Counted from the stretch's first letter, positions 1 to 9,529 are shown. The stretch is 37,273 bases of DNA from Terriglobia bacterium (GCA_021324615.1 JAJPIT010000086.1:1-37273); one strand, 5' to 3'. The notes: generated from the letters alone by a model not told the origin. A program made the numbers and translations.

Positions 1-1
1 G

Positions 2-142
2 GAGATGGTGATGCCGGGCGACAACGTGAATCTTACGGTGGAGCTGATCACTCCGGTGGCGATGGATAAGGGGCTGCGGTTTGCGATCCGCGAAGGCGGC
101 CGGACGGTCGGGGCGGGGACGGTGACGGAAATCCTCGAGTAA
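2..142 (+). CDS. tuf: Elongation factor Tu, C-terminal end (partial)
   Basis: This is the last 46 codons of EF-Tu, the GTPase that delivers aminoacyl-tRNA to the ribosome; the rest lies before the window. The reading frame starting at base 2 gives a domain III ending with [28 protein letters not shown] and ILE-stop, which are hallmark residues of the EF-Tu C-terminus. The stop lies 3 bases before rpsJ, so the str operon (rpsL-rpsG-fusA-tuf) is probably fused to the S10 operon here. Only the end is visible, so the gene could be one of two tuf copies. Confidence 0.95.
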   Translation, partial: EMVMPGDNVNLTVELITPVAMDKGLRFAIREGGRTVGAGTVTEILE

Positions 143-145
143 CCC

Positions 146-475
146 ATGAGCAGCTTGAGAGAACGTATTCGCATCCGCCTCAAGGCGTACGATCACCGGA
201 TTCTGGACCAGTCGACGACGGAGATCGTCGATACGGCCAAGCGTACCGGCGCGCAGGTGGCGGGGCCGATTCCGCTGCCGACGGTGAAAAATCTGTACAC
301 GGTGCTGCGCTCGCCGCACGTGGACAAGAAGAGCCGGGAGCAGTTCCAGATCCGCACGCACAAGCGGCTGCTGGACATTCTGGAGCCGACGCAGGACACG
401 GTGGACGCGCTGATGAAGCTGGATCTGCCGGCGGGTGTGGATGTGGAGATCAAGGCGTTCGGAAAAGGGAAGTAA
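146..475 (+). CDS. rpsJ: 30S ribosomal protein S10
   Basis: S10 sits in the 30S head and, as NusE, joins the transcription antitermination complex. The 109-residue product is close to the usual 102-105. It carries the typical [11 protein letters not shown] start region, the GPIPLPT loop and the [11 protein letters not shown] segment. The ATG lies 3 bases after the tuf stop, so the gene must be transcribed with tuf. No clear Shine-Dalgarno sequence is seen outside the tuf coding end (GGAAATCCTCGAG), and reinitiation after tuf is likely. Confidence 0.98.
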   Translation: MSSLRERIRIRLKAYDHRILDQSTTEIVDTAKRTGAQVAGPIPLPTVKNLYTVLRSPHVDKKSREQFQIRTHKRLLDILEPTQDTVDALMKLDLPAGVDVEIKAFGKGK

Positions 476-523
476 AGTGGCCGGCGGCCCGCGGTCGGCG
501 GCCGGTTGGACTGGGAGTTTCCA

Positions 524-1159
524 ATGAGTCCTGGGATTTTAGGGAAAAAGATCGGCATGACGCAGGTGTTCCGGCCGGACGGGCAGGTGGTTCCGGTGAC
601 GGTGCTCAAGGCCGGGCCGTGCGTGGTGGTGCAGCGCAAGACGCCGGCCACGGACGGCTACGACGCCATTCAGCTCGGATTGATGGAGTATGCCAAGAAG
701 ACGAGCGTGAGCAAGCCGGCCGCCGGGCACCTGAAGAAATGCGGCGCCGAGGGCGTGAAGTTCCTGCGCGAATTCCGCCTGGAGGAGGGCGCCAACGGCG
801 ATCTGAAGGCGGGCGACCGGGTGCTGGTGGATGAGTTCAAGCCGAAGGACAAAGTCGACGTGATCGGCGTGAGCAAGGGGCGCGGCTTTGCGAGCCTGGT
901 CAAGCGCCATCATTTCCGGGGCGGGCCGGAGTCGCACGGCTCGATGTTCCACCGCGCGCCGGGCTCGATCGGGGCCTCGAGTTTTCCCTCGCGCGTTTTT
1001 CCGGGCATGAGGATGGCCGGGCAGATGGGGACGGCGCGGGTGACGGTGCGCAATCTGGAGGTGGTCGAGGTGGACGCCGAGGAGAACGTGCTGCTGGTGA
1101 AGGGCGCGGTTCCCGGGCCGGCCGGAGGATACGTCGTCGTCAGGAGGGCCAAGAAATAG
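524..1159 (+). CDS. rplC: 50S ribosomal protein L3
   Basis: L3 is an early-assembly 50S protein that reaches the peptidyl transferase centre. The product is 211 residues with the [16 protein letters not shown] start, the GRGF loop, and the [11 protein letters not shown] segment that holds the glutamine methylated in some bacteria. A longer reading frame opens with TTG at 506, but the ATG at 524 has GGGAG six bases upstream and matches the family start, so it was chosen. A 48-base GC-rich spacer separates it from rpsJ. The next gene, rplD, starts 2 bases after the stop. Confidence 0.97.
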   Translation: MSPGILGKKIGMTQVFRPDGQVVPVTVLKAGPCVVVQRKTPATDGYDAIQLGLMEYAKKTSVSKPAAGHLKKCGAEGVKFLREFRLEEGANGDLKAGDRVLVDEFKPKDKVDVIGVSKGRGFASLVKRHHFRGGPESHGSMFHRAPGSIGASSFPSRVFPGMRMAGQMGTARVTVRNLEVVEVDAEENVLLVKGAVPGPAGGYVVVRRAKK

Positions 1160-1161
1160 CC

Positions 1162-1785
1162 ATGCCGAGCGTGGACGTGATCGATCTGAAGAACAACAAA
1201 GTCGGGACGCTCGATCTGGCCGACGCGGTGTTTGCGGCTCCGGTAAATGAGGCGCTGCTGTATGAGGCGGTCAGGCATTATCTGGCGTGCGCGCGGCGGG
1301 GGACGGCCAAGACCAAGACGCGTCATGAAGTCGCCGGATCGGGCAAGAAGCTGTGGAAGCAGAAGGGCACCGGACGGGCGCGGATGGGATCGATCCGCAG
1401 CCCGCTGTGGCGGCACGGCGGAACGGTGCACGGGCCGCAGCCGCGCAGCTACGCCTACAAGCTTCCGCGCAAGATGCAGTTGGGCGCGCTGCGCAGCGCG
1501 TTATCGGCCAAGCTGCGCGACGGCGAGCTGAAGGTGGTGAACGAGTTCGCCATTTCGGAAATCAAAACCAAGGCGGTGCGCCAGGCGCTCGATGCGATCG
1601 AGGCGCAGCGGACGGTGCTGCTGGTGGATAACGCCGACAATCGCAATTTGCGGCTGTCGAGCCGGAATCTGCAAGGGGTGAAGCTGGTTTCCAGCCGCGA
1701 GGTGAATGTCTACGATCTGCTGCGGCACGAGCAGGTGGTGCTTTCCCGCGGCGCCGCGGAGAAGTTGTCGGAGGCGCTGGCATGA
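1162..1785 (+). CDS. rplD: 50S ribosomal protein L4
   Basis: L4 lines part of the nascent peptide exit tunnel; in E. coli it also represses the S10 operon. The 207-residue protein has the family's extended loop (TKTRHEVAGSGKK, then QKGTGRARMGS) and the RSPLWRHGGTVHGP motif. The last four bases ATGA overlap the rplW start, indicating translational coupling. Whether this L4 controls its operon as in Enterobacteria cannot be seen; the upstream leader would lie before the window. Confidence 0.97.
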   Translation: MPSVDVIDLKNNKVGTLDLADAVFAAPVNEALLYEAVRHYLACARRGTAKTKTRHEVAGSGKKLWKQKGTGRARMGSIRSPLWRHGGTVHGPQPRSYAYKLPRKMQLGALRSALSAKLRDGELKVVNEFAISEIKTKAVRQALDAIEAQRTVLLVDNADNRNLRLSSRNLQGVKLVSSREVNVYDLLRHEQVVLSRGAAEKLSEALA

Positions 1786-2069
1786 CGTTATACGATGTGA
1801 TCAAGCGGCCGCTGGTGACCGAAAAAGGCGTGGCCAAGAAGGATGCCGAGCGCACCCTGTGCTTTGAAGTCGCGGCGGGGGCCAACAAGACGCAGGTCAA
1901 GCAGGCGGTGGAGGCGCTTTTTAAGGTTAAGGTCGAAGAGGTCCGCACCTCGACCACGGCGGGAAAACTGCGCCGCCAGGGGCGCTTTTCCGGCTATCGC
2001 GCGGACTGGAAGAAGGCCTGGGTGAGATTGAAGGCCGGAGAAAAGCTGCCGGAGTACGCGGAGATTTAA
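1782..2069 (+). CDS. rplW: 50S ribosomal protein L23
   Basis: L23 lies at the tunnel exit and docks trigger factor and SRP. The 95-residue product has the usual length, the [14 protein letters not shown]-terminus and the [10 protein letters not shown] strand followed by the basic [13 protein letters not shown] loop. The start codon overlaps the rplD stop (ATGA). The stop lies 2 bases before rplB. Confidence 0.97.
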   Translation: MTLYDVIKRPLVTEKGVAKKDAERTLCFEVAAGANKTQVKQAVEALFKVKVEEVRTSTTAGKLRRQGRFSGYRADWKKAWVRLKAGEKLPEYAEI

Positions 2070-2071
2070 AG

Positions 2072-2902
2072 ATGCCTATTAAGAGCTATCGGCCGACCAC
2101 CTCGACGCGGCGCTTTCAGACCGTGGTTTCGCGCGAGGACATCACCAAGGACCGGCCGGAAAAGAGTCTGGCGGTTGGCAAGAAGCGGACCGGCGGGCGG
2201 TCCAGCACGGGGCGGATTTCTTCGCGCTTCCGCGGAGGCGGGCACAAGAAGACGTACCGGATCATCGACTTCAAGCGCGATAAGATCGGGGTGGCGGCGC
2301 GCGTGGCCGCCATCGAATACGATCCCAACCGCAGCGCCCGCATTGCGCTGCTGCACTATGTGGACGGCGAAAAGCGCTATATTCTGGCGCCGGTGGGCCT
2401 GGAGGTGGGGCGCACGGTGATGGCGGGTCCGGACGCCGATATTCTGACCGGCAACGCCCTGCCGCTAAAAAACATTCCGGCCGGCACGGTGGTTCACAAT
2501 GTGGAGTTGCGGCCGGGCAAGGGCGGGCAGATGGCGCGCTCGGCCGGGGCCCAGGCGCAGTTGGTTTCCAAGGAGGGCGGCTACGCCTTGCTGAAGCTGC
2601 CCTCGGGTGAAGTGCGGCGGGTGCCGGTGGAGTGCGCGGCGACCATCGGGCAGGTGGGCAACGTCGAGCACGAGAACGTGAGCATCGGCAAAGCCGGGCG
2701 CAAGCGCTGGATGGGCAGGATGCCGCACAACCGCGGCGTGAGCATGAATCCGGTGGATCACCCGCATGGCGGCGGAGAAGGAAAGACGTCGGGCGGCCGG
2801 CATCCGGTGACGCCATGGGGCCAGCCGACGCGCGGCTTCAAGACTCGCAACAACAAGCGGACGGACAAGTGGATCGTCACGCGGAAGCAGAAGAAGAGAT
2901 AA
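2072..2902 (+). CDS. rplB: 50S ribosomal protein L2
   Basis: L2 is required for subunit association and supports peptidyl transfer. The 276-residue protein shows the conserved [14 protein letters not shown] start, the basic [17 protein letters not shown] loop, and near the C-terminus the [10 protein letters not shown] motif with the invariant histidine, followed by [13 protein letters not shown]. The length equals the family standard. It sits 2 bases after rplW and 3 bases before the GTG start of rpsS. Confidence 0.98.
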   Translation: MPIKSYRPTTSTRRFQTVVSREDITKDRPEKSLAVGKKRTGGRSSTGRISSRFRGGGHKKTYRIIDFKRDKIGVAARVAAIEYDPNRSARIALLHYVDGEKRYILAPVGLEVGRTVMAGPDADILTGNALPLKNIPAGTVVHNVELRPGKGGQMARSAGAQAQLVSKEGGYALLKLPSGEVRRVPVECAATIGQVGNVEHENVSIGKAGRKRWMGRMPHNRGVSMNPVDHPHGGGEGKTSGGRHPVTPWGQPTRGFKTRNNKRTDKWIVTRKQKKR

Positions 2903-2905
2903 CCA

Positions 2906-3196
2906 GTGGGACGCTCGTTAGCCAAGGGACCGTTTGTAGACGACCACCTGATGAAGAAAGTGGCGGCGATGAACGAGAAGAACGAAAAGAAGGTGGTGCG
3001 GACGTGGTCGCGGCGGTCGACCATCGTGCCGGAGTTCGTCGGCCACACGCTGGCGGTGCATAACGGAAAGAAGTTCATTCCGGTGTATGTGACCGAGAAC
3101 ATGGTGGGGCACAAGCTCGGCGAGTTTTCGCCGACGCGGCAGTTTAAAGGGCACGCAGCGAAGGCGGCGGCGGAGAAGACGGCCAAGCCGGCCTGA
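2906..3196 (+). CDS. rpsS: 30S ribosomal protein S19
   Basis: S19 binds the 30S head and contacts S13 and the tRNA. The product of 96 residues begins with [14 protein letters not shown] and has the [13 protein letters not shown] and [16 protein letters not shown] motifs. The start is GTG; no upstream ATG would fit in the 3-base gap after rplB. The C-terminal tail [12 protein letters not shown] is a short low-complexity extension common in this family. Confidence 0.97.
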   Translation: MGRSLAKGPFVDDHLMKKVAAMNEKNEKKVVRTWSRRSTIVPEFVGHTLAVHNGKKFIPVYVTENMVGHKLGEFSPTRQFKGHAAKAAAEKTAKPA

Positions 3197-3212
3197 GAGG
3201 CCAGGGGGAGAT

Positions 3213-3551
3213 ATGCAAGCGAAAGCGGAAGCTCGTTACATCCGGACCTCGCCGCAGAAGGCGCGTCTGGTCGTCGATCTGATCCGGGGCGTGAAGGCCG
3301 GCGAGGCGATCCATATTCTGCGCGCGGCCAACAAGCGGATCGCGCCGGCGGTGGAAAAGGTGCTGCGCTCGGCGATCGCCAACGCCGAGAACCGGTCCAA
3401 CGGCGTCGATGTGGACCGGCTGGTTGTCACCGAGGCGTATGTGAACGAAGGGCCGCGCATGAAGCGGATCCGGCCGGCGCCGATGGGCCGGGCGTTCCGC
3501 TACCAGCGGCGGATGGCGCATATTGTCGTGAAGGTCGGAGACAAGGAATAG
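3213..3551 (+). CDS. rplV: 50S ribosomal protein L22
   Basis: L22 extends a beta-hairpin into the exit tunnel. The 112-residue protein has [20 protein letters not shown] at the N-terminus and the hairpin with [17 protein letters not shown] and a final [15 protein letters not shown] stands just before the ATG. It lies between rpsS and rpsC in the standard S10-operon order. Confidence 0.97.
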   Translation: MQAKAEARYIRTSPQKARLVVDLIRGVKAGEAIHILRAANKRIAPAVEKVLRSAIANAENRSNGVDVDRLVVTEAYVNEGPRMKRIRPAPMGRAFRYQRRMAHIVVKVGDKE

Positions 3552-3553
3552 CG

Positions 3554-4438
3554 ATGGGTCAAAAGGTACATCCCTACGGGTTCCGGCTGGGCGTCACCAA
3601 GACCTGGCGGTCGCGCTGGTTCGCCAAGCAGGACTACGCCAAGCTGCTGCGTGAGGATCTGGAGCTTAAGGAGTCGCTGCGCGACCGGCTGAAGGCGGCG
3701 GGCGTCAGCGCGATCGAAGTGGACCGGCCCGGCAACAAACTGCGCATCACCATTCACACCTCGCGTCCGGGCATCATTATCGGACGCAAGGGCGCTGAGA
3801 TCGAAAAGCTGAAAGCGGATCTGGCCAAGAAGACCAAGCGCGAAGTTTTTATCGATATTCAGGAGGTGCATAAACCGGAGCTGGACGCACAGTTGATCGC
3901 CGAGACGATCGCGCTGCAACTGGAAAAACGCGTGGCCTTCCGGCGCGCGATGCGCAAGTCGGTGGATTCGGCGCTGCGCTTCGGCTGCAAGGGAATCAAG
4001 GTGCGCGTTTCCGGCCGCTTGAATGGCGCCGAGATCGCCCGCACCGAGTGGTATCTGCAAGGGCAGCTTCCGCTGCACACCCTGCGCGCCGACATCGATT
4101 ACGGGTTCAGCCAGGCCTATACGACCTATGGCGTGATCGGGATCAAGTGCTGGGTGTATAAGGGCGAGATTCTTCCGGGCGGGCAGCGCCGCCCGCTGCG
4201 CAATGAGCCGGAGCCGCGGCGTACTCCGGTGCGGGAGCGCCGCGATCGGGAACGCGACCGGGAGCGGCGCGCGCAGCCGGCCGGGGAAAGCGGCGGGGTC
4301 CTGCAAGCTCCGCCGCCGGAGATGCCGCGCGTGCAGGCTCCGATCCTGCCGCCGATGAGCTCGCCGCAGCCGAGCTGGAAGGCGGAGGTTGTGGAGACGA
4401 AGGAAAGCAAGCCGGGCGAGGAAGGCAAGAAGGAATAA
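3554..4438 (+). CDS. rpsC: 30S ribosomal protein S3 with long charged tail
   Basis: S3 forms the mRNA entry channel of the 30S subunit. The first ~215 residues are the standard protein: the [13 protein letters not shown] start, a KH domain with the GxxG loop in [15 protein letters not shown], and the C-terminal domain ending near [11 protein letters not shown]. About 80 further residues form a tail rich in Arg, Pro and Glu ([13 protein letters not shown], then APPPEMP and a Lys/Glu end), predicted to be disordered. Total length is 294 residues versus 210-235 usual. AAGGA stands before the ATG, and rplP follows 3 bases after the stop. Confidence 0.97.
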   Translation: MGQKVHPYGFRLGVTKTWRSRWFAKQDYAKLLREDLELKESLRDRLKAAGVSAIEVDRPGNKLRITIHTSRPGIIIGRKGAEIEKLKADLAKKTKREVFIDIQEVHKPELDAQLIAETIALQLEKRVAFRRAMRKSVDSALRFGCKGIKVRVSGRLNGAEIARTEWYLQGQLPLHTLRADIDYGFSQAYTTYGVIGIKCWVYKGEILPGGQRRPLRNEPEPRRTPVRERRDRERDRERRAQPAGESGGVLQAPPPEMPRVQAPILPPMSSPQPSWKAEVVETKESKPGEEGKKE

Positions 4439-4441
4439 GCC

Positions 4442-4858
4442 ATGTTGATGCCGAAAAAAGTCAAGTACCGCAAGCAGCAGCGCGGGCGCATGGCCGGGAA
4501 GGCCTGGCGCGGCTCCTCGCTCGCCTTCGGCGATTACGGATTGAAGGCGCTCTCCTGCGGATGGATCACGGACCGGCAGATCGAGGCGGCGCGTGTGGCG
4601 ATGACGCGCTCGATCAAGCGCGGCGGCAAGGTATGGATCCGCCTGTTTCCGGACAAGCCGATCACCAAGAAGCCGGCCGAGACGCGTATGGGGAAAGGCA
4701 AGGGCGCGCCGGAGCAGTGGGTGGCGGTGATCCGGCCGGGGAAGATTCTGTTTGAGATGGAAGGCGTGGCGAGAGAGGTGGCGCAGGAGGCGATGAAGCT
4801 GGCCGCGGCGAAGCTGCCGCTGCCGACCAAGCTGGTTTCGCGGGAGCACGTGGAGTAA
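4442..4858 (+). CDS. rplP: 50S ribosomal protein L16
   Basis: L16 helps position the A-site tRNA in the 50S subunit. The 138-residue product begins [17 protein letters not shown] and carries the conserved [33 protein letters not shown] and [10 protein letters not shown] segments. Two ATGs (4442 and 4448) are possible; the family usually starts MLMPK, so 4442 was kept. The gene is 3 bases from both rpsC and rpmC. Confidence 0.97.
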   Translation: MLMPKKVKYRKQQRGRMAGKAWRGSSLAFGDYGLKALSCGWITDRQIEAARVAMTRSIKRGGKVWIRLFPDKPITKKPAETRMGKGKGAPEQWVAVIRPGKILFEMEGVAREVAQEAMKLAAAKLPLPTKLVSREHVE

Positions 4859-4861
4859 ACG

Positions 4862-5089
4862 ATGAAGGAAAACGCGGATAAAGCCCGGGCGCTCGATACG
4901 GCGGAGATTCACAAACAACTGCGCGAGGCGCAGGAACAGATGTTCCGGCTGCGCTTTCAGATGCGGCTGGGGCAGATGGATGGTTTAAAGAAGTACCGCG
5001 GGCTGAAGAAGGAGCGGGCGCGGATGCTGACGGTGTTGCGGGAGCGTGAAGGGAACGCGGACGCCGGCGCCGCCCGGGGGAAAAGCTAA
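4862..5089 (+). CDS. rpmC: 50S ribosomal protein L29
   Basis: L29 is a small two-helix protein near the tunnel exit beside L23. The 75-residue product has the [19 protein letters not shown] helix pair typical of the family and an alkaline C-terminus. It lies 3 bases after rplP and 3 bases before rpsQ, as in almost all bacteria. Confidence 0.95.
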   Translation: MKENADKARALDTAEIHKQLREAQEQMFRLRFQMRLGQMDGLKKYRGLKKERARMLTVLREREGNADAGAARGKS

Positions 5090-5092
5090 GCC

Positions 5093-5431
5093 ATGGCCGA
5101 AGGCAACGTTACAAAGAATTCCAAGGTGGGCTTGGTGGTCTCCGACAAGATGGCCAAGACCATCGTGGTGGAGGTCACGCGCCGGGTGCCGCATCCGGTG
5201 TACAAGCGCATCGTCACCAAGCGGAAGAAATTTTACGCCCATGACGAGCAGGGGCAGGCCAAGGTGGGCGACGTGGTGCGCATCATCGAGTGCCGGCCCA
5301 TGAGCCGGCTGAAGCGCTGGAGGCTGGGCGAAGTGCTGCGCAAGGCGGTTCAGGTGACCACGGATCTGAGCGCGATCGGCATCGAAACCGGGCCGGAGAA
5401 GAGACTTTCGAAGAAGAAGGGGAAGAGCTAG
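5093..5431 (+). CDS. rpsQ: 30S ribosomal protein S17
   Basis: S17 is an OB-fold protein of the 30S body. The core is clear: [54 protein letters not shown]. The 112-residue length exceeds the usual 80-90 because of a C-terminal extension after the core (about 25 residues ending KKKGKS). Its TAG is immediately followed by a GC-rich hairpin and then rplN. Confidence 0.96.
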   Translation: MAEGNVTKNSKVGLVVSDKMAKTIVVEVTRRVPHPVYKRIVTKRKKFYAHDEQGQAKVGDVVRIIECRPMSRLKRWRLGEVLRKAVQVTTDLSAIGIETGPEKRLSKKKGKS

Positions 5432-5450
5432 GGGGCCGGCCGGCGCCCCC
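5431..5450 (+). other. GC-rich hairpin between rpsQ and rplN
   Basis: Bases 5431-5436 and 5445-5450 are exact reverse complements (six-pair G/C stem, 8-base loop), beginning at the last base of the rpsQ stop codon. There is no T-run after it, so it is unlikely to stop transcription. It could be an mRNA-stabilising or processing structure, or chance in GC-rich DNA. The rplN ribosome binding site follows at 5454. Confidence 0.35.
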
Positions 5451-5466
5451 GCAGGGAGACAGAACT

Positions 5467-5835
5467 ATGATCGGGATGCGGACGATTCTCGAAGTGGCCG
5501 ACAACAGCGGCGCGCGCAAGTTATCCTGCATTTTGCCGCGCGGCGGCGATCTAGGGCTGCGCGCCGGGCTGGGCGACGTGATCACGGCGGCAGTGAAGGA
5601 AGCCTCGCCGGAGTCGGCGATCAAGAAAGGGAAGGTGGTGCGCTGCGTCATCGTTCGCATGCGCAAGGAGACGCGGCGCAAGGACGGGACGTATATCCGT
5701 TTCGATTCTAACGCCGCGGTTCTGATCAACGAAGTGGGCGAGCCGGTGGGCACCCGCGTTTTCGGCCCCGTCGCGCGCGAGCTGCGCGACAAGAAGTTCA
5801 TGAAGATCGTTTCGCTGGCGCCGGAGGTGATCTAA
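5467..5835 (+). CDS. rplN: 50S ribosomal protein L14
   Basis: L14 forms an intersubunit bridge and is the docking site of the silencing factor RsfS. The 122-residue product is the exact family length. It starts [18 protein letters not shown] and contains [23 protein letters not shown] and the [20 protein letters not shown] end. The frame is open further upstream (to 5290 inside rpsQ), but the ATG at 5467 has GGGAG eight bases before it and fits all homologues. The stop directly abuts the rplX ATG. Confidence 0.98.
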   Translation: MIGMRTILEVADNSGARKLSCILPRGGDLGLRAGLGDVITAAVKEASPESAIKKGKVVRCVIVRMRKETRRKDGTYIRFDSNAAVLINEVGEPVGTRVFGPVARELRDKKFMKIVSLAPEVI

Positions 5836-6219
5836 ATGCGATTCCGGGTGCGCCGGCGCGATCAGAACGCGCCCAAGAAGATTTTGAAGGTCCGCATCAA
5901 GAAGGACGACACGGTGAAGGTGATCGCCGGGCGCGACAAGGGCAAGACGGGCCGCGTGCTGGATGTGGACCGGAAGCGGGGCAAGGTTCTCGTGGAGCAC
6001 GTCGGGATGGTGAAGCGGCACACCCGGCCCAATCCGCAGCGGCAGATCAAGGGCGGCATCGCCGAGAGGGAAAGCCCGATCTCCATTTCCAACGTGATGC
6101 TGCTTACCTCCGGCGGCGCCCCTACGCGTGTCGGCTATCGCATCGAGCAGAGCGGGACGGTGACGCGGCGGGTGCGGATCGCCAAAAAAAGCGGCGAGAT
6201 TCTGGACAAGAAGGCATGA
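5836..6219 (+). CDS. rplX: 50S ribosomal protein L24
   Basis: L24 is an assembly initiator of the 50S subunit. It has the KOW motif (IKKDDTVKVIAGRDKGKTGR) and the VKRHTRPN, QIKGGIAERESPI and NVMLL segments. At 127 residues it is longer than the usual 100-115, with about 15 extra N-terminal basic residues and a C-terminal extension. The start ATG touches the rplN stop, and GGAGGTGA at 5823-5830 inside rplN is a strong, well-spaced ribosome binding site that supports it. Confidence 0.96.
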   Translation: MRFRVRRRDQNAPKKILKVRIKKDDTVKVIAGRDKGKTGRVLDVDRKRGKVLVEHVGMVKRHTRPNPQRQIKGGIAERESPISISNVMLLTSGGAPTRVGYRIEQSGTVTRRVRIAKKSGEILDKKA

Positions 6220-6267
6220 GCGGGGCTGGGGAGTCGAAGATGCAGCATTTCAGGACGCAGGTAAATT

Positions 6268-6813
6268 ATGGCCGCCAGACTTAAAGAGCATTATCAAAAG
6301 AACGTCATTCCGGCACTGACCAGGGAGTTCGGGTACAAGAACGTCATGGCCGTCCCCAAGATCGAAAAGATCTCGCTGAACATCGGGCTGGGGGAGGCGA
6401 CGCAGAATCCGAAGCTGATGGACGGGGCGGTGAACGAGCTGGCGCAGATCGCCGGGCAGAGGCCGGTGGTGACCAAGGCGCGGAAGTCGATCGCGGCGTT
6501 CAAGCTGCGCGAAAACATGGCGATCGGCTGCACGGTCACGCTGCGCGGGGACCGCATGTACGAGTTTTTCGACCGCCTAGTGAACGTGGCGCTGCCGCGG
6601 GTGCGCGACTTCCGCGGGGTATCGAGCAAATCCTTCGACGGCCGGGGCAATTATACCCTGGGCGTCAAAGATCAACTGATTTTCCCGGAAATCGACTATA
6701 ACAAGGTCGAAAAGGTGAAGGGAATGAACATTTGCATCACCACGACGGCGCGGACCGACGCCGAGGGGATGGCGCTGTTGAAACATCTCGGAATGCCCTT
6801 CCGGACGCAATAA
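6268..6813 (+). CDS. rplE: 50S ribosomal protein L5
   Basis: L5 binds 5S rRNA and contacts the P-site tRNA. The 181-residue protein matches family length. It has [31 protein letters not shown], the [17 protein letters not shown] motif, [16 protein letters not shown] and [15 protein letters not shown] near the end. A 48-base spacer separates it from rplX; AGGTAAATT precedes the ATG. Confidence 0.98.
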   Translation: MAARLKEHYQKNVIPALTREFGYKNVMAVPKIEKISLNIGLGEATQNPKLMDGAVNELAQIAGQRPVVTKARKSIAAFKLRENMAIGCTVTLRGDRMYEFFDRLVNVALPRVRDFRGVSSKSFDGRGNYTLGVKDQLIFPEIDYNKVEKVKGMNICITTTARTDAEGMALLKHLGMPFRTQ

Positions 6814-6823
6814 AAAGGAATCC

Positions 6824-7033
6824 ATGGCTACTACGGCAAAGATCGCAAGAGACCAACGGCTGGAGCGGGCCCGGCGGGAGAAGAAACCGAAGCTGGCCTG
6901 CCGGCATCGCAACCGCTGCTTCCGCTGCGGCCGCCCGCGCGGATATATCCGCAAGTTCAAACTGTGCCGGATCTGTTTCCGGCAACTGGCGCTGGCGGGC
7001 GAGGTGCCGGGCGTGATCAAGGCTTCCTGGTAG
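6824..7033 (+). CDS. rpsN: 30S ribosomal protein S14, zinc-binding type
   Basis: S14 assembles late into the 30S head. This is the zinc (C+) form, with ligands C32, C35, C48 and C51 in two CxxC pairs around [11 protein letters not shown], and the FRQLA and GVIKASW end. At 69 residues it is a little longer than the usual 61-residue type Z protein because of a basic N-terminal stretch. AAGGA precedes the ATG. No second, zinc-free copy is visible in the window. Confidence 0.96.
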   Translation: MATTAKIARDQRLERARREKKPKLACRHRNRCFRCGRPRGYIRKFKLCRICFRQLALAGEVPGVIKASW

Positions 7034-7046
7034 GAGATTACGAAGC

Positions 7047-7445
7047 ATGACGACCACCGATCCGATCGCCGACATGCTGACGCGCATTCGCAATGCGCTG
7101 CAGGCGCGCCATCCCAAGGTGGACGTGCCGGCGTCGCGGCTGAAGACGGATATCGCCAGAATTTTGAAGGATGAGGGCTACATCGCCAACTACAAGCTGA
7201 CCGAGGAGGGGGCCCGAAGATCGATCCGCATTTATCTCAAATACACGGCGGCAAACGTGCCGGTGATCTCGCGGATCGAGCGGGTTTCGCGCCCCGGATG
7301 CCGGGTTTACGTCGGCTCGCGCGAGGTGCCGCGGGTGCTGGGCGGGCTGGGGATCAATATCCTGACGACGCCGCGCGGGGTGATGACCGGCTCCTCGGCG
7401 AGGAAAGAAGGCGTGGGCGGCGAAGTGCTGTGCCACGTCTGGTAA
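7047..7445 (+). CDS. rpsH: 30S ribosomal protein S8
   Basis: S8 is a primary 16S rRNA binder and, in E. coli, the repressor of the spc operon. The 132-residue product has [15 protein letters not shown] at the N-terminus, [23 protein letters not shown] and the C-terminal [22 protein letters not shown], all diagnostic. GGAG lies before the ATG. Confidence 0.98.
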   Translation: MTTTDPIADMLTRIRNALQARHPKVDVPASRLKTDIARILKDEGYIANYKLTEEGARRSIRIYLKYTAANVPVISRIERVSRPGCRVYVGSREVPRVLGGLGINILTTPRGVMTGSSARKEGVGGEVLCHVW

Positions 7446-7458
7446 CGGAGCAAGCGCA

Positions 7459-8001
7459 ATGTCACGAGTGGGGAAAAAACCGATCCCGCTGCCGAAGGGC
7501 GTGAAAGTCAGTATCGGAACGGATTCGCTGCAGGTCGAAGGGCCCAAGGGGAAGCAGAGCGTGCCGGTTCCGCCGGGCATCACGGTTCGGCAGCAGGATG
7601 GACACATCGAAATCCAGCGCGCCTCCGACAGCCAGGCCGCGCTGCACGGCCTGACGCGGGCGCTGGCGGCCAATGCGGTGCAGGGGGTTTCCGGCGGATT
7701 CACGCGGGAGCTTGATATTGTGGGGATCGGCTACCGCTGCGATGTAAAGGGGCGCGTGGCCACCTTCACGCTCGGCTACTCGCATCCGATCGAGTTTTAT
7801 CTGCCCGACGGCATCGATCTCAAGGTGGACAAGCAGACGCATCTGGTGCTGAGCGGGGCGGACCGGCAACTGCTCGGGCAGGTGGCCGCCAACATGCGGG
7901 CGCTGCGGCCGCCCGATCCGTACAAGAACAAGGGGATCCGGTATACCGGCGAGGTGCTGCGCAAGAAAGTCGGCAAGACCGGAGCTTCGGGAGGCAAGTA
8001 A
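7459..8001 (+). CDS. rplF: 50S ribosomal protein L6
   Basis: L6 stabilises the sarcin-ricin loop region of the 50S subunit. The 180-residue protein has the [12 protein letters not shown] start, [26 protein letters not shown] and the C-terminal [16 protein letters not shown] motif. Its stop shares one base with the rplR start (TAATG), which implies coupled translation. Confidence 0.98.
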   Translation: MSRVGKKPIPLPKGVKVSIGTDSLQVEGPKGKQSVPVPPGITVRQQDGHIEIQRASDSQAALHGLTRALAANAVQGVSGGFTRELDIVGIGYRCDVKGRVATFTLGYSHPIEFYLPDGIDLKVDKQTHLVLSGADRQLLGQVAANMRALRPPDPYKNKGIRYTGEVLRKKVGKTGASGGK

Positions 8002-8354
8002 TGGCTCGCGATTCGAAGAACGAGATCCGGCTGCGGATTCACCGGCGCATCCGGCGGCGCGTCAAGGGCACACCGGAGCGGCCACGCCTGGCCGTGTTCC
8101 GCAGCCTGAAGCACATCTACGCGCAGGTGATCGACGACCGCCAGGGCAGGACACTGGCGGCGGCCTCCTCCAACGAAAAGAACGGGGTAAACGGCGGCAA
8201 CATCGCCGGCGCCAAAGCGGTGGGCAAAGCGGTGGCCGAGCGGGCCAAAGAAAAGGGCGTCAAGGCCGTGGTGTTCGACCGCGGAGGCTATCTTTATCAT
8301 GGCCGCGTCAAGGCTCTGGCCGAGGCGGCCCGCGAGGCGGGGTTGGAGTTTTGA
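8001..8354 (+). CDS. rplR: 50S ribosomal protein L18
   Basis: L18 binds 5S rRNA together with L5. The 117-residue product has the basic N-terminus with [20 protein letters not shown], then HIYAQVIDD, and the [25 protein letters not shown] ending split over the last 25 residues. It overlaps rplF by one base. Confidence 0.97.
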   Translation: MARDSKNEIRLRIHRRIRRRVKGTPERPRLAVFRSLKHIYAQVIDDRQGRTLAAASSNEKNGVNGGNIAGAKAVGKAVAERAKEKGVKAVVFDRGGYLYHGRVKALAEAAREAGLEF

Positions 8355-8377
8355 GCGGAGCGAGACGGGAGTTCTAA

Positions 8378-8890
8378 ATGGCAACAGCGGCAAAACGCCT
8401 GGACGCGGCGAATCTGAATCTGAAAGAGCAGGTGGTTTCGATCAATCGCGTCACCAAGGTGGTCAAGGGCGGCAAGAATCTGAGTTTTTCGGCTTTGGTG
8501 GTGGTGGGCGATCCGGGAGCCAGAATCGTCGGCTTCGGCACGGGCAAGGCCAAAGAGGTTCCGGCGGCCATCAAGAAGGGCATCGAAGCGGCGAAGAAGA
8601 ATCTGCGGAAGATTCATGTGCTGGCCACCACGATCCAGCATCCCGTGCTGGGCGCCTTCGGCAGCGGGCGGGTGCTGCTCAAGCCAGCGCCGGAAGGGAC
8701 CGGGGTGATCGCCGGCGGGCCGGTCCGCGCGGTGATCACCGCCGTGGGCATCCCGAATGTTCTGACCAAGTCGATCGGCTCGCACAATCCGCACAATGTG
8801 GTCAAGGCGACCATCGATGCGCTCGAGCAACTGCGCGACAAGAATGAAGTTGCCGCCCTGCGCGGTCTCAATCAGGAAAAGGTCGGCTGA
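8378..8890 (+). CDS. rpsE: 30S ribosomal protein S5
   Basis: S5 is involved in decoding fidelity and mRNA entry. The 170-residue protein has the [18 protein letters not shown] segment, FSALVVVGD, the [19 protein letters not shown] motif and the [11 protein letters not shown] / [18 protein letters not shown] stretch. GGGAG lies before the ATG. It is followed after 5 bases by rpmD. Confidence 0.98.
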   Translation: MATAAKRLDAANLNLKEQVVSINRVTKVVKGGKNLSFSALVVVGDPGARIVGFGTGKAKEVPAAIKKGIEAAKKNLRKIHVLATTIQHPVLGAFGSGRVLLKPAPEGTGVIAGGPVRAVITAVGIPNVLTKSIGSHNPHNVVKATIDALEQLRDKNEVAALRGLNQEKVG

Positions 8891-8895
8891 AGATT

Positions 8896-9075
8896 ATGGC
8901 GGGAACCATAAAAATCAAGTTGGTCCGCAGTCCCATTTGCTGCCCGGAAAAGCACAAGGCGATTGTGCGCGCTCTGGGGCTGAAGAAGATGAACCGGGTG
9001 GTGGAGCGGCCGGATACGCCGGCCTTTCGCGGAATGGTCAAGAAAGTTCCGCACCTGCTCGCTATAGTGGAGTAA
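8896..9075 (+). CDS. rpmD: 50S ribosomal protein L30
   Basis: This short gene encodes 59 residues. It begins MAGTIKIKLVRSPICC and contains KHKAIVRALGLKKMNRVV and RGMVKKVPHLLAIVE, which match L30 in length and motifs (start of strand 1, the GLKKMN turn and the final KVxHLL strand). The position between rpsE and rplO is the classical one. The adjacent cysteines at positions 15-16 are unremarkable. The ribosome binding site is weak (GAAG), so coupling to rpsE is likely. Confidence 0.95.
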   Translation: MAGTIKIKLVRSPICCPEKHKAIVRALGLKKMNRVVERPDTPAFRGMVKKVPHLLAIVE

Positions 9076-9079
9076 AACG

Positions 9080-9529
9080 ATGAATTTAAGCCAGCTAAAG
9101 CCGCCCGCCGGGCAGAAGCATAAGAAGCAGCGCGTCGGACAGGGCATGGGCTCCGGACGCGGCAAGTATTCCGGCCGCGGCGCCAAGGGCGCCAAATCGA
9201 TCTCCGGCTACTCGCGAATGCGCGGATTTGAGGGCGGGCAGATGCCGCTGCACCGGCGGCTCCCCAAGCGGGGGTTCACCAACATCTTCCGCAAAGAGTA
9301 CGCGATTGTGAATCTGGCCCGCCTGGACGCTCTGGAGGGCGCGGCGTTTGATCCGGGGAAGCTGCTGGAGCTGGGCGTCATCAAGAAGCTGAATCACGGG
9401 CTGAAGATTCTGGGCGCGGGCGATCTCACCCGCGCCATTACCGTTAAGGCGCACGTGTTTTCCCGATCGGCGCTGGAGAAGATTCAGAAAGCCGGCGGAA
9501 CGGCGGAAGTGATCGGAGCGGAAAAGTAG
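9080..9529 (+). CDS. rplO: 50S ribosomal protein L15
   Basis: L15 is a late 50S assembly protein with a long basic N-terminal arm. The 149-residue product has the Gly-rich RVGQGMGSGRGKYSGRG arm, FEGGQMPLHRRLPKRGF, and the C-terminal globular part with VKAHVFSRSALEKIQKAGG. GGAG inside the end of rpmD serves as ribosome binding site. It is followed by secY after 73 bases. Confidence 0.98.
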   Translation: MNLSQLKPPAGQKHKKQRVGQGMGSGRGKYSGRGAKGAKSISGYSRMRGFEGGQMPLHRRLPKRGFTNIFRKEYAIVNLARLDALEGAAFDPGKLLELGVIKKLNHGLKILGAGDLTRAITVKAHVFSRSALEKIQKAGGTAEVIGAEK

